DNA of 64,000 nt from Ignisphaera sp. (GTDB lineage Archaea > Thermoproteota > Thermoprotei_A > Sulfolobales > Ignisphaeraceae): assembly GCA_038831005.1 (NCBI GenBank), contig JAWBKZ010000004.1:124001-188000 (forward strand), given 5' to 3'. A program made the position numbers and the translations under genes. This document shows, piece after piece, positions 18,372 to 27,034 of the stretch. The first letter of the stretch is position 1, and the number at the start of each line of letters is the position of its first letter. The notes below the pieces were generated by a model. That model was not told where the DNA came from. It worked only from the letters and a program-made list of their open reading frames with translations, and ran no database searches.

Positions 18372-19604
18372 GTGGTGCTAGACATATTGATACCGAAAAT
18401 CTCGATAGGGCTACTGGGAAAAACAAATGTTGGTAAATCTACATTCTTTTCCGCAGCTACACTTATACCTGTTGCTATAGAAAATAGACCATTTGTTACA
18501 TTAGATCCCCGTAGTGGTGTAGCATACATTAGAAAGAAATGTGTTCATCAAGAACTGGGTTTACCTAAATGCGTACCAGTATCGTCTTTATGCATAAAGG
18601 GAGAAAGATTCATACCTGTAACCCTAGTCGATATACCTGGTCTTGTCAAAGATGCTTCAAAAGGGCGTGGATTAGGCAATAAGTTTCTTGATGTTATTAG
18701 ACAGGCCGACTCATTAATACATGTCATTGATATCTCTGGTTCTACAGATGAAGATGGAAAACCTGTTAAACCTGGTTATAGAGATCCCTATGAAGATATA
18801 ATCTCGATAGAACTTGAGTATGATGAATGGATGTACAGCATAATTTCGAGAGATTGGTCTAGATTTGCAAGATCTCTAGACAACATGAATATAGGACAAG
18901 TTATAGATGCATTAACACAAAGGCTTACAGGCCTATCCATAAAGAGAGATCATGTAGCAAAAACATTAACGAAAACAAAATTGGATTCTGTTAAACCTTC
19001 TAGCTGGAGAGAAGAAGAGCTAAGAATGTTCGTATATGAGCTACGTCTAGAGGCCAAACCCATAGTTATAGCCGCAAATAAGATAGATATACCTGAGGCA
19101 AGAGATATGCTTAAGAGCGTTATTAGGCGATTACCTAATAGATTGATAATACCTGTAACCGCCTTAGGTGAACTCATATTAAGAAAAGCGGTAACTAAAG
19201 GTTCTATAGACTACTTACCAGGGGATCGTGAATTCAGGATCGTTGATAAGAATAGTCTCACTCAACACGAGATAAAGGCTCTAGAAATAATTAAGGAGAT
19301 AATGGATTTCTATGGAAGTACAGGTGTGCAAAGAACTTTAAACGAGACTGTATTCACAGCTTTGAACATGATTGTTGTGTATCCAGTTGAAGATCATAAC
19401 AAATTTACTGATAGTAAGGGCAACATATTACCAGACGCATACCTAGTACCACGTGGTACAACAACACTAGATCTAGCCTACATGGTTCATAGCGACCTAG
19501 GGAAACACTTTATATACGCTATAGATGCTCGAACAAAACAAAAATTAGGAAAAGACTACATACTGCAAGATGATTCTATAATAAAGATCGTTGCCTCTGT
19601 ATAG
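18372..19604 (+). CDS. ychF: YchF/Obg-family GTP-binding protein with TGS domain
   Basis: G1 motif GKTNVGKST at residues 16-24, G3 LVDIPGLVKDASKGRGLGN near 83-100, G4 AANKIDIPEA near 235 and a C-terminal TGS domain (about 320-410). The size (410 aa) is usual for archaeal YchF-like proteins. These associate with ribosomes; YchF members often prefer ATP, but which nucleotide is used here is not visible. Start is GTG 18372. The stop TAG abuts the ATG of the next gene, indicating an operon with COG1325, Rpp30 and Pop5. Confidence 0.92.
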   Translation: MVLDILIPKISIGLLGKTNVGKSTFFSAATLIPVAIENRPFVTLDPRSGVAYIRKKCVHQELGLPKCVPVSSLCIKGERFIPVTLVDIPGLVKDASKGRGLGNKFLDVIRQADSLIHVIDISGSTDEDGKPVKPGYRDPYEDIISIELEYDEWMYSIISRDWSRFARSLDNMNIGQVIDALTQRLTGLSIKRDHVAKTLTKTKLDSVKPSSWREEELRMFVYELRLEAKPIVIAANKIDIPEARDMLKSVIRRLPNRLIIPVTALGELILRKAVTKGSIDYLPGDREFRIVDKNSLTQHEIKALEIIKEIMDFYGSTGVQRTLNETVFTALNMIVVYPVEDHNKFTDSKGNILPDAYLVPRGTTTLDLAYMVHSDLGKHFIYAIDARTKQKLGKDYILQDDSIIKIVASV

Positions 19605-20081
19605 ATGATCAACATGCGCAAAGCAACTCTATCTAGAATTATTATAACGACACATTGCCACGCAACAGAAGATGTGGAGAAAGTTAAGCAAGCGTTACTC
19701 AATGTATTTCCTCCAAACTTGAGAGATAGTATTAATATAGAGCAGGAAACGCTATACGGATATCATGGTAATCCCATAATTAGGTTCAAGATAGTTCTAG
19801 AAGGAGATGAAGCTGTAGAGATGCTAAAATATCTATTGAAAATGTTGAAAGAAACAGATAGGAATCTGATCATTAACACGATTGATGTACGTTACAACAA
19901 AAAGTCCAATGAGTTTTTCATGAGGTTAAGCAAGCAGGAAGCATATATGGGTAATATAGCTGTATACGATGGCGATGATGCTATTAGAGTCTCTATCTCA
20001 TTTTCAGTTGAAAAATCGTTGGAGGCTGCTCGAAATCTTCTAGAGAATCTGATTAAAGATGGTGTATATAGAAGTGTTTAA
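19605..20081 (+). CDS. COG1325-type RNA-binding protein (exosome/RNase P-linked)
   Basis: A 158-residue protein with RIIITTHCHATEDVEKVKQA near the N-terminus and ETLYGYHGNPIIRFKIVLEG, characteristic of COG1325 (predicted RNA-binding, exosome-associated by gene context). It starts directly after the YchF stop and overlaps the Rpp30 gene by 23 bases. This arrangement (COG1325 before RNase P protein 3) recurs in archaeal genomes. Molecular function is not established; RNA binding is the family prediction. Confidence 0.85.
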   Translation: MINMRKATLSRIIITTHCHATEDVEKVKQALLNVFPPNLRDSINIEQETLYGYHGNPIIRFKIVLEGDEAVEMLKYLLKMLKETDRNLIINTIDVRYNKKSNEFFMRLSKQEAYMGNIAVYDGDDAIRVSISFSVEKSLEAARNLLENLIKDGVYRSV

Positions 20082-20715
20082 CTTGTATTTAGCCTACAGC
20101 GAATGTCTAGACATGATTAAGCATTTAGAGATAGATAGTGCAATAATTTTTGGATTCAATTCAGAACTTCTAAAGAAATGCATAGATACACTAAATAGCA
20201 CAAGGGTAACCATAGCCATAGTTCCACGAGCTATACATCAAGTATCTGAAGATACTATAGATACTTGTTTAAAAAAATCGAGATATTTATTGAATGGTTG
20301 TATACCTAGTGATACTGTATCAGCTAGGAGATTAGCTAAACTGGGTACAACAGTAACGATAGTTTTAACTCCAAACAGTCTTAAATTTATTGATGAGTCT
20401 CAGATAAATGTTATGGCTCAAACTCCTACGCCTAGATACATAGAGATACATCTATATCAATTCCTTACACATCTAATAAATCATCCAAATATTGATGTAG
20501 AGAAGGAGTTCTACTATTTAGGCACAGTAATCGAAAAAGCATTAAAAAACGATGTGGCTGTAATTCCTTCAGCCTCTAGCCCAAACGTTAGGAAAGCCAT
20601 TCTAGTTAATCACATAGATCTTGTTCTATATTCTATGGGTTTCTCTAGAAGAGAACGTAGGTTAATGCTAGAGCTCTACCCAATGGATCTCATACAGAGA
20701 TGGTTAAAGACTTAG
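20059..20715 (+). CDS. rnp3: RNase P protein component 3 (Rpp30)
   Basis: A 218-residue TIM-barrel protein of the Rpp30/PHP family: SAIIFGFNSELLKK, CIPSDTVSARRLAKLGTTVT, EIHLYQFLTHL and DVAVIPSASSPNVRKA. It forms a subcomplex with Pop5 that supports catalysis by RNase P RNA during tRNA 5' maturation. It overlaps the COG1325 gene by 23 bases. The first residues of the frame come from the overlap; the start is GTG or ATG near 20059. Confidence 0.9.
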   Translation: MVYIEVFNLYLAYSECLDMIKHLEIDSAIIFGFNSELLKKCIDTLNSTRVTIAIVPRAIHQVSEDTIDTCLKKSRYLLNGCIPSDTVSARRLAKLGTTVTIVLTPNSLKFIDESQINVMAQTPTPRYIEIHLYQFLTHLINHPNIDVEKEFYYLGTVIEKALKNDVAVIPSASSPNVRKAILVNHIDLVLYSMGFSRRERRLMLELYPMDLIQRWLKT

Positions 20716-20730
20716 TGGTGTTGATACACC

Positions 20731-21210
20731 ATGGACATAGACATGAATAGTACAACAGTTGCATATCTAGCGTTAACTTTATCATTGATATCAATCGTAT
20801 TAACTGTTATAATGAATGCTAAATTCTACAGATACACTAAGGTTTTGCTAGATGAAATAGGATTCCATATAGTTCTACATAAAAAGTATAGAAGGATTAA
20901 ACGTTATGTCCTTGTTAAGTTCGTTTGCTTAGATAGTGGTTTTGAGACGTTATCGGAACACGTAAAACAATCCATAGATAAGTTGTTAGGACCTATACTT
21001 AGGTATAGGTGTAACGTAGATATAGTTTCATATAGACCTGAGAAAAAACGTGCAATAATTAGAGTTCGAGGCGAAGCTATCTGTGTTATATATACACTTC
21101 TAGCTTTAACGATAGGACATCTAGAGAAGGACAGTGATTCATGTATTGCTATACCTATAAGGACGAGTGGACTCATATCAAGACTTAAATACAGATATTT
21201 AAAGAGCTAG
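20731..21210 (+). CDS. rnp2: RNase P protein component 2 (Pop5) with an N-terminal membrane segment
   Basis: Residues ~55-155 match Pop5: RRIKRYVLVKFVC, DIVSYRPEKKRAIIRVRGE and the C-terminal RTSGLISRLKYRYLK. The N-terminus differs from the usual ~110-residue protein. It adds about 45 residues with a strongly hydrophobic stretch (residues ~9-28, VAYLALTLSLISIVLTVIMN) that looks like a membrane anchor. Start ATG 20731 follows Rpp30 by 15 bases; there is an ATG at 20743 that would keep the same segment. Pop5 pairs with Rpp30, encoded upstream. Confidence 0.85.
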   Translation: MDIDMNSTTVAYLALTLSLISIVLTVIMNAKFYRYTKVLLDEIGFHIVLHKKYRRIKRYVLVKFVCLDSGFETLSEHVKQSIDKLLGPILRYRCNVDIVSYRPEKKRAIIRVRGEAICVIYTLLALTIGHLEKDSDSCIAIPIRTSGLISRLKYRYLKS

Positions 21211-21240
21211 TGATGCTGATTGTGCTTTCAGATCATCGAT

Positions 21241-21558
21241 CTAGATCTTTAATTTATCTACAAGTTTTTCAAGAAACTCTAGAGCTTCGTAGAACTCTTT
21301 TCTTCCTCTATCCGATAACTTGTAGAGTACCTCACCACCAATTCTAATGGTGTCTAGAAGACCCTCCTTATTCATTCTGTAAACTACTGTGTAGACGGTT
21401 ATTGTTGGAGGATTGATATTGAAAACTTCCTGCAACTTCTTCTTAACATCGTAAGCTTTCATAGGCTCAGAATCATGTAGTATACGAGCTATGTAAAGCC
21501 AAAGAGTCTCTATTGTTACCTTTCTAATGAGTCTCTTTAAAGCTTTAGATTGAACCAT
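21241..21558 (-). CDS. PadR-like winged-helix transcription regulator
   Basis: About 105 residues from ATG 21558. The layout is PadR-like: WLYIARILHDSEPMKAYDVK, recognition helix PPTITVYTVVYRMNKEG, wing DTIRIGGEVLYKLSDRG, and a C-terminal dimerisation helix. It is divergent from inositol-1-phosphate synthase across about 85 bases holding a TATATAT stretch usable in both directions. Regulation of itself or of ino1 is a reasonable guess from position. Confidence 0.8.
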   Translation of the reverse strand: MVQSKALKRLIRKVTIETLWLYIARILHDSEPMKAYDVKKKLQEVFNINPPTITVYTVVYRMNKEGLLDTIRIGGEVLYKLSDRGRKEFYEALEFLEKLVDKLKI

Positions 21559-21643
21559 TACGCTCAACAAGATTAATACTCAAGAAAGCTTTATATATCT
21601 TTTGATACAGTATTTATCGCAGAAAATATTTGTGGGTAAAAAT

Positions 21644-22765
21644 ATGGTTAGAGTAGGAATAGTAGGTGTAGGAAATATAGCATCTATGTTTATCCAAGCA
21701 ATAGAATATGCTAAAACCCGTGAGGAAGTTTTCGGTACCATACATGAAACCATAGGTGGCTACAGACCCAACGATATAGATGTTGTATATGCCATCGATA
21801 TATCTAAAGAGAAGGTAGGAAAAGACCTAGGGGAAGCGATATTATCATACCCAAATATGGTTCCAAAGCTGGTCGATATACCTAGAAAGAACGTTATTGT
21901 TAGAATGGGTAAAATACTAGATGGTGTGGCAGAGCATATGGTAAACGACTTTAAACCTGCTGAATATCCAGAACCCACATCTGATGAATTAGTAGATGAG
22001 CTCAAGAGCTATAGAGTAGATGTACTTGTAAATCTACTACCAGTAGGGAGCGCAAAAGCTTCTAGATTCTATGCTGAAGTAGCAGCAAGAGCTGGCACAT
22101 CTTATGTAAACTGTATACCGGAGTTTATAGCAAGTGATCCTGTATACCAGAAATTATTCGAGCAACATAGAGCTGTTGTACTTGGAGATGATATAAAGGG
22201 GCAGCTAGGTTCTACAATTATCCATAGAGCTCTTGCAAGCCTTATAGCTATGAGAGGAGCTGAAATAGTAGAATCTTACCAACTTAACGTAGGAGGGAAC
22301 ACCGACTTCAAGAACATGCTTGCCCATGAGAGATTGAAAAGCAAAAAGGTATCAAAGACTATGGCTGTAGCTTCAACACAAAATAATCCTGAAGCAGTTC
22401 TAGACAATCTATTTGCAGGACCTAGCGGATATATACCTTTTCTAGGGAACACTAAGGTATCCTATATATACATTAAGGCTAGAACATTCATGGGAATGCC
22501 TATAACAGTGGACCTGAAGCTTGTTGTAGACGATAAAGCTATGGCTACATCAATACTTATAGATACTGTAAGACTGGCTAAAGCCTTAATGGACAAGGAT
22601 GTGTATGGATCACCAGAGTGGGCTTCTATGTTCTACTTCAAGTATCCACCAAAACAAGCTAAAAGCGATGAAGAAGCCTTGCTTAATCTCTACATGAATT
22701 TAGAGAGACTGGGAATAGATGTAGAGCCAAAGAGGCTCTACTTATGGAGATACATCAATAGATGA
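21644..22765 (+). CDS. ino1: myo-inositol-1-phosphate synthase
   Basis: From ATG 21644 the protein begins MVRVGIVGVGNIASMF (Rossmann dinucleotide fold). It continues with VLVNLLPVGSAKASRFYAEV, NCIPEFIASDP, LGDDIKGQLGSTIIHRAL and NVGGNTDFKNML, the archaeal Ino1 signatures. The enzyme converts glucose-6-phosphate to inositol-1-phosphate with NAD, feeding archaeal phosphatidylinositol lipids and, in some hyperthermophiles, di-myo-inositol phosphate. An upstream in-frame start at 21602 would add a non-conserved leader. Confidence 0.93.
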   Translation: MVRVGIVGVGNIASMFIQAIEYAKTREEVFGTIHETIGGYRPNDIDVVYAIDISKEKVGKDLGEAILSYPNMVPKLVDIPRKNVIVRMGKILDGVAEHMVNDFKPAEYPEPTSDELVDELKSYRVDVLVNLLPVGSAKASRFYAEVAARAGTSYVNCIPEFIASDPVYQKLFEQHRAVVLGDDIKGQLGSTIIHRALASLIAMRGAEIVESYQLNVGGNTDFKNMLAHERLKSKKVSKTMAVASTQNNPEAVLDNLFAGPSGYIPFLGNTKVSYIYIKARTFMGMPITVDLKLVVDDKAMATSILIDTVRLAKALMDKDVYGSPEWASMFYFKYPPKQAKSDEEALLNLYMNLERLGIDVEPKRLYLWRYINR

Positions 22766-23235
22766 TGAATTCACTATGTATCAACCCTTTAACACCAATA
22801 TTACACCCTATCTATAGCTTAATATCCTTGTAACCAGTAGTTAACGTGATGATGAAGCCGCTCCAAACCTAGACAAAGAGATGAGGATCCCGTGACGAAC
22901 TGAATCTTTATGTAGATCCAAGGACTATTAGACATACATCATTTATAGGCAGTTGAACTTGATGTACCAATAATTGGGTTCTTACATCTTGAACATTGCT
23001 TAGAGTGCTCCGTAATTAATAAGGTACCTAGGTCGGATATCTTCTGATTCAATTTTCTCTAAATGGATAATGATTACTCATAAACTAAATTAATCATTTT
23101 ACAGTATTTCTGGCAATAATGCAAGAATTTGATTTTCTTTCACCCAGAATGATGATGATTTCGATTGACACATATAGTTATTTAGTGTTACAGATTTTAA
23201 GCTTTCGGTACGGAAGCTTATTCTGGTGCGAAAGA
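22766..23235 (+). other. intergenic region with a candidate C/D box sRNA
   Basis: About 470 bases between ino1 and the archaeal ATPase gene. No supported protein gene; the only recognisable structure is the C/D box-like element near 22842-22907, listed separately. TATA-like AT tracts occur near 23070-23100. Confidence 0.4.
22842..22907 (+). ncRNA. candidate C/D box sRNA
   Basis: A perfect C box GTGATGA lies at 22846-22852 and a D box CTGA at 22900-22903. In between are a C'-like GAGATGA (22878-22884) and a weak D'-like CTAGA just before it. The C' to D guide interval is 15 bases (22885-22899). The overall span of about 58 bases is normal for archaeal 2'-O-methylation guide RNAs. Boxes are seen; function and target are not established. 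Confidence 0.42.
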
Positions 23236-24312
23236 ATGTTATTTGACCCAAAACCTAAGAGGAGAAAAGAAGATCTCTTCGATTTTGATGAAGAGTTCAA
23301 TATGTTGAAGAAGTTTCTGGGGCATCCTCTACTTGTTGTTACTGGCCTTAGGAGAACAGGTAAAACATCTCTGATACTGACTGTTCTTGAGGAGTCCAGT
23401 ATCCCTTACGTATTTGTTGATCTAAGGGGATTTGTTAGATCTTGGAGAGATCTCTACGAAACCCTTTCTGTAAGTATATCGGAATTTGTTTCAAGGATAT
23501 CTAGGTTTAGAGGTTTCTATGAATCGTTGGTAAAGATCTTGAGTATTGTGAAGGGCGTCTCTATTTCTGGGATAAGTATAGAGTTTAGCTGGGGTCGAGA
23601 TAGACCCCTTCTTACACAACTGTTTACAGCTCTAGATAGAGTTGCTGAAGAACATGGAGTGAAGGTGGTGATGGTTTTTGATGAACTTCAGAGAGCTGTT
23701 GGAGGTATAGGGATGGCTCTTCAAAACGCTTTAGCATATTCTTACGATCACCTAAAGAATATCTCGTTCATTATTAGTGGTTCAGAGATGGGTATTATAT
23801 ACCGTTTCTTAAAAGATCCTGAAGCACCTTTATATGGTAGAGCTTATCTAGAGGTTAAGACTAGGAGACTTAGAAGAGAAGAAGCTGTAGAATTCTTAGT
23901 GAAGGGCTTTAATGAAGTAAACTATGATGTAAGTATAGACAGAATCAATGAAGCAGTGGATAAATTGGATGGTATAATTGGTTGGCTTACATACTATGGT
24001 TATTCAACTGTATTTCAAGGTAAGAATATGGATGATATATGGAGAGATGCTGTAGAAATGGCTAAGAAAGAGCTTGAGAATTTTATCAACTATAGAGTAA
24101 GTAGAGAAAGGTATAGGATGGTTTTAAGGTTGCTTTCGTTAGGTGTAAGAGAATGGGGAAAATTGAAGAAGAAGCTCGAGGAATCTGAGGGCAAGTCTAT
24201 AAGTGATAGAGTTATATATGAGATTCTATATACACTAAGAAATCACTCTATAATAGACAATGAAAATAGATTCCTTGATCCATTACTAGAAGAAGCTGCA
24301 AAAGTTTTGTAG
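23236..24312 (+). CDS. archaeal ATPase family protein (P-loop STAND-like)
   Basis: From ATG 23236 the protein starts MLFDPKPKRRKEDLFDFDEE, the classic N-terminus of the archaeal ATPase family (PF01637). Walker A GLRRTGKTS and Walker B VVMVFDELQRAVGG follow, with a C-terminal winged-helix part (RMVLRLLSLGVREWGKLKKK). The in-frame ATG at 23119 would add 39 unconserved residues. These abundant crenarchaeal ATPases are of mostly unknown function. It is monocistronic, with two hairpins downstream. Confidence 0.88.
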   Translation: MLFDPKPKRRKEDLFDFDEEFNMLKKFLGHPLLVVTGLRRTGKTSLILTVLEESSIPYVFVDLRGFVRSWRDLYETLSVSISEFVSRISRFRGFYESLVKILSIVKGVSISGISIEFSWGRDRPLLTQLFTALDRVAEEHGVKVVMVFDELQRAVGGIGMALQNALAYSYDHLKNISFIISGSEMGIIYRFLKDPEAPLYGRAYLEVKTRRLRREEAVEFLVKGFNEVNYDVSIDRINEAVDKLDGIIGWLTYYGYSTVFQGKNMDDIWRDAVEMAKKELENFINYRVSRERYRMVLRLLSLGVREWGKLKKKLEESEGKSISDRVIYEILYTLRNHSIIDNENRFLDPLLEEAAKVL

Positions 24313-24397
24313 ACATATCCTAAACTACATCATTATATTCAGAAAACTAGACACATATTTTATATAGATAGCATTAATGTAATTCTGTGTTCTCAAC

Positions 24398-24426
24398 AAA
24401 TCTATTGAATCAATCTCAATAGATTT
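24398..24426 (+). repeat. 11-bp-stem inverted repeat downstream of the ATPase gene
   Basis: AAATCTATTGA at 24398-24408 and its exact reverse complement at 24416-24426 enclose a 7-base loop. It lies about 85 bases after the ATPase stop. It could be an RNA 3'-end structure or a protein-binding site. Confidence 0.4.
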
Positions 24427-24449
24427 GTGAGATCTATTGTTTGCTCTCT

Positions 24450-24478
24450 AAACATTACCAAAGCTTTTAGTAATGTTT
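24450..24478 (+). repeat. 9-bp-stem inverted repeat followed by T-run
   Basis: AAACATTAC at 24450-24458 pairs exactly with GTAATGTTT at 24470-24478, and T residues continue to 24480. The loop itself contains AAAGCTTT. Possible transcript end of the ATPase gene. Confidence 0.35.
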
Positions 24479-24535
24479 TTAGATGGAATGGTTAGCCACT
24501 ATTCATGACTTCTAGACATGGTATCAATAAACGTT

Positions 24536-24594
24536 TCGTCAGCCAGCCACCGCAACCTCATCTTATCGGGAGCGGTCGGGATTAACATCATCCA
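24536..24594 (-). ncRNA. candidate C/D box sRNA (weaker)
   Basis: On the minus strand: C-like ATGATGT (24585-24591), D'-like CCGA (24566-24569), C'-like AAGATGA (24558-24564) and an exact D box CTGA (24539-24542). The two guide intervals are both 15 bases and the block is GC-richer than its surroundings. C and D' each deviate by one base from consensus, so confidence is low. Confidence 0.3.
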
Positions 24595-24694
24595 GTATGG
24601 ATCTAGCAACTGTACAGCATATAGAGTTTTCGTGATTCATTAGATACTGAACATATTTATAGTTCTCAATACTCTCCACAGTCTGGGGCTGGGA

Positions 24695-25372
24695 TTGACT
24701 AAAAAGATCTTGGTAAAAATATCTGGCAAACTCTTGAATCCTGAAGCTCCATCTATAGTCAAAGACTATGCAAATATAATGAATAAACTATATGGTGAAG
24801 GCTATCGTATAGCTGTTGTTGTTGGTGGTGGAAGATATGCTAGAAACTACATAACTTGTGCTAAAGCTCTAGGACTTAACGATGCTCAAGCCGATATAGT
24901 TGGTATAGAGATTGCGAGAGTCAATGCACTTCTACTAGCTCTAGCTATAGGAGACAATGCCTATACACCTATACCGAGAAATATAGATGAAATCCAGAGA
25001 GCTTGGAACACAAATAAGATAGTTGTTGTAGGAGGTCTTCAGCCAGGACAATCGACAGCAGGAGTAGCTGCTGTTGTAGCAGAATCTCTTGGGATAAAGA
25101 GGTTACTTTATGCAACAGATGTAGAAGGTGTATACGATAAAGATCCCAGAAAGTATAATGATGCAAGAAAACTTGATGTAGTAACTGTTGATAAGCTTGT
25201 AGAAGTGCTTAGTCAGAGATATGAAGCAGGAGGATATGAATTATTAGATCCAATAGCTATACAGATTATAAAGAGAAGCTGTATAGAGGTAACAGTATAT
25301 AATGGAATAGATCCTACCAATATATACAGAGCTTTAGAAGGTAGTATAGGAACAAAGATACAGTCCTGTTAA
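24695..25372 (+). CDS. pyrH: uridylate (UMP) kinase
   Basis: 225 residues in the amino-acid-kinase fold of archaeal UMP kinase: ILVKISGKLLNPEAP at the N-terminus, VVVGGGRYARNYI near 45-57, GGLQPGQSTAGVAAVVAE near 113-130 and YATDVEGVYDKDPRKY near 139-154. It phosphorylates UMP to UDP in pyrimidine nucleotide synthesis. Start is TTG at 24695. Monocistronic. Confidence 0.93.
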   Translation: MTKKILVKISGKLLNPEAPSIVKDYANIMNKLYGEGYRIAVVVGGGRYARNYITCAKALGLNDAQADIVGIEIARVNALLLALAIGDNAYTPIPRNIDEIQRAWNTNKIVVVGGLQPGQSTAGVAAVVAESLGIKRLLYATDVEGVYDKDPRKYNDARKLDVVTVDKLVEVLSQRYEAGGYELLDPIAIQIIKRSCIEVTVYNGIDPTNIYRALEGSIGTKIQSC

Positions 25373-25378
25373 CGCGTC

Positions 25379-25645
25379 TTATTTTAATTTAGACCCCCTA
25401 TACATATTTCCACGAAATTCTCGAGAACTTTGTAGATCATATATCAAGAGATACGTGTTGTGTATAAGGTTCATCACCATACAGGCTACCAATATATCAA
25501 GCAGTACACCAACAATATACTGAACCAGTAGAAGAACAGATGAGATGCTCTTTCTATCCTGATTACTCAATTCAAAATAGTTGTACACATTCAACTGTAT
25601 ACATAGTAACACAGTAAATGAGCTCCAGAGTTGTAGATCTAGCAC
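25379..25645 (-). CDS. possible small membrane protein, 88 aa
   Basis: A frame directly convergent with UMP kinase, with two hydrophobic stretches (about residues 6-22 and 36-62) and a basic C-terminus (YRGSKLK). It might be a real two-span protein or a chance frame at the edge of a decayed region. I know no family for it. Confidence 0.3.
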   Translation of the reverse strand: MLDLQLWSSFTVLLCIQLNVYNYFELSNQDRKSISSVLLLVQYIVGVLLDILVACMVMNLIHNTYLLIYDLQSSREFRGNMYRGSKLK

Positions 25646-26093
25646 AACTACAAGATAGATAAAGTACTTAGAGTTTCTAACCAGATCAAGAATTGTGGAT
25701 ATGGAGATCTACAGAAATTAGCTAGCGAATAGCTTAAGTATACTCCATAGCTACTACTGTAATCTTTTTCTATACATTCTATGTATCAATTGATATACCC
25801 ACTAGTATATTGATTAGTGTACAAATATATGAAGTATTTAACAAGATACTTCTGCTAGAAATCGATAATAAGTAGCCTCTGTGTATAGACATAGTTCGAT
25901 ATCCAAACAGATTAAATTTAGAGACTGCAGATCTAGTTCTAAACAATTAGTAGCTAAATAGAATCTGATTATAGATAGAATTCAATTTTCTGTAGTATAG
26001 ATTTTGTATCACAAACTATATAGATTCTGAGACCAATAGTTTAAATTGAGCTCCATCACTGTCATTAGGATCAGTGAAGCTCCATAAACTTAT

Positions 26094-26109
26094 GGTGTGT
26101 ATTGAGAGT
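26094..26109 (+). repeat. 16-base direct repeat, copy 1
   Basis: GGTGTGTATTGAGAGT; an identical copy lies 807 bases downstream at 26901-26916. Chance is possible at the scale of the whole window but less so within 1 kb. Confidence 0.5.
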
Positions 26110-26900
26110 CAATGACTTCTGCTTAAATTTACTGAAGTAAGGTTAAGCACCACTTAACTACACCATCAAGCTACGAACCCCCGAAAGGCGTCCAAAAACT
26201 CCATTAGATACACTATTAAGTGATGTACCTCCATGAGATGATGAATCTGCATAGAGCCTAAAGTAACTATATCGAGTCTCATATCTGTCCAGATTGGTTG
26301 ATGTTGATGAAAACACTTGTAGATACCTTACACATGGTGATGAAGGTGGTTTCGATGAGAAGGTTGAGAGTTCATTGAGGGTTCTCCCTGAGTTACTCAA
26401 GATATGGAATGTCTGGAGTCATACCCTCAACACCTCTAAGCCCAATGAAAGACCAAGTAGAATGTAGAGAAAGAGAGATGAGGTGATGAACTCAACCAAT
26501 ATAGACCTATATCAGAGCTGGGCCTTTCAATAAGTTTAGAGAGTTGTTGAAGTTGTGCTCTAGATGACATCATCTTTTTAATCCTAATTATATGGTATGT
26601 TGAACTATATTATTTCGTTTAGATGTGTTTCCACAAATCATTAAAGCTTGCATACATAAGGCTTCAGATTAATCTGTATCTAAGATAAGCTTGGATATTA
26701 AGTGTATCGAGTAGTTGATCTACTAGTTTGCTAACAGTCGTAAGTACTAATAGCACATATATAGCTCTATTCAATCTAGTTGATAGGTATAGAATTTATC
26801 ACCAATATCGCCATGTTATGTAGTCTCTATAAGTATACATTAGTTAAGTATAATAGGCATTATCTTCATTATCTTGGTTGGAGCTGTGTAGTTAGCTATA

Positions 26901-26916
26901 GGTGTGTATTGAGAGT
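26901..26916 (+). repeat. 16-base direct repeat, copy 2
   Basis: Exact second copy of GGTGTGTATTGAGAGT, about 120 bases before the KaiC-like gene. Confidence 0.5.
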
Positions 26917-26944
26917 TTTGTGTATCTAAAAACTTATATATTTC

Positions 26945-27006
26945 TAACAAAGTACAATTACTTGTTATCGGAGATGTAAAAATATAATGATAGGTAACAA
27001 TTGTTA
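26945..27006 (+). promoter_or_regulatory. promoter and candidate operator of the KaiC-like/GH5 operon
   Basis: TAACAA (26945-26950) and TTGTTA (26962-26967) form one inverted pair. TAACAATTGTTA (26995-27006) is a perfect 12-base palindrome of the same half-sites. A TATA-like TAAAAATATAAT lies between them at 26977-26988. The second palindrome thus sits between TATA box and the expected transcript start, the standard place for a repressor. A GGGAGGAG ribosome-binding sequence follows at about 27020-27027. Confidence 0.45.
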
Positions 27007-27034
27007 GTAACAGTATAGTGGGAGGAGAATTGAG

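Larger units (their letters stand above)
24313..24694 (+). other. intergenic region with hairpins and a candidate minus-strand sRNA
   Basis: About 380 bases. It contains two perfect-stem hairpins (24398-24426 and 24450-24478) and a GC-richer block at 24536-24592 with C/D-like boxes on the minus strand. No protein-coding frame is supported. Confidence 0.4.
25646..26994. other. gene-poor region of about 1.35 kb, probably decayed sequence
   Basis: No intact gene can be supported. A plus-strand stretch near 26270-26450 reads like decayed coding sequence (for example GGFDEKVESSLRVLPELLKI, followed by stops). A 16-base direct repeat, GGTGTGTATTGAGAGT, occurs at 26094-26109 and 26901-26916. The rest is AT-rich with frequent stops on both strands. 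It is by far the longest gene-poor stretch in the window. Confidence 0.5.

Noticed and set aside
26337-26390. C box-like GTGATGA followed by CTGA, considered as a C/D sRNA
   Set aside because: Internal boxes are absent and the stretch reads better as decayed coding sequence on the same strand.
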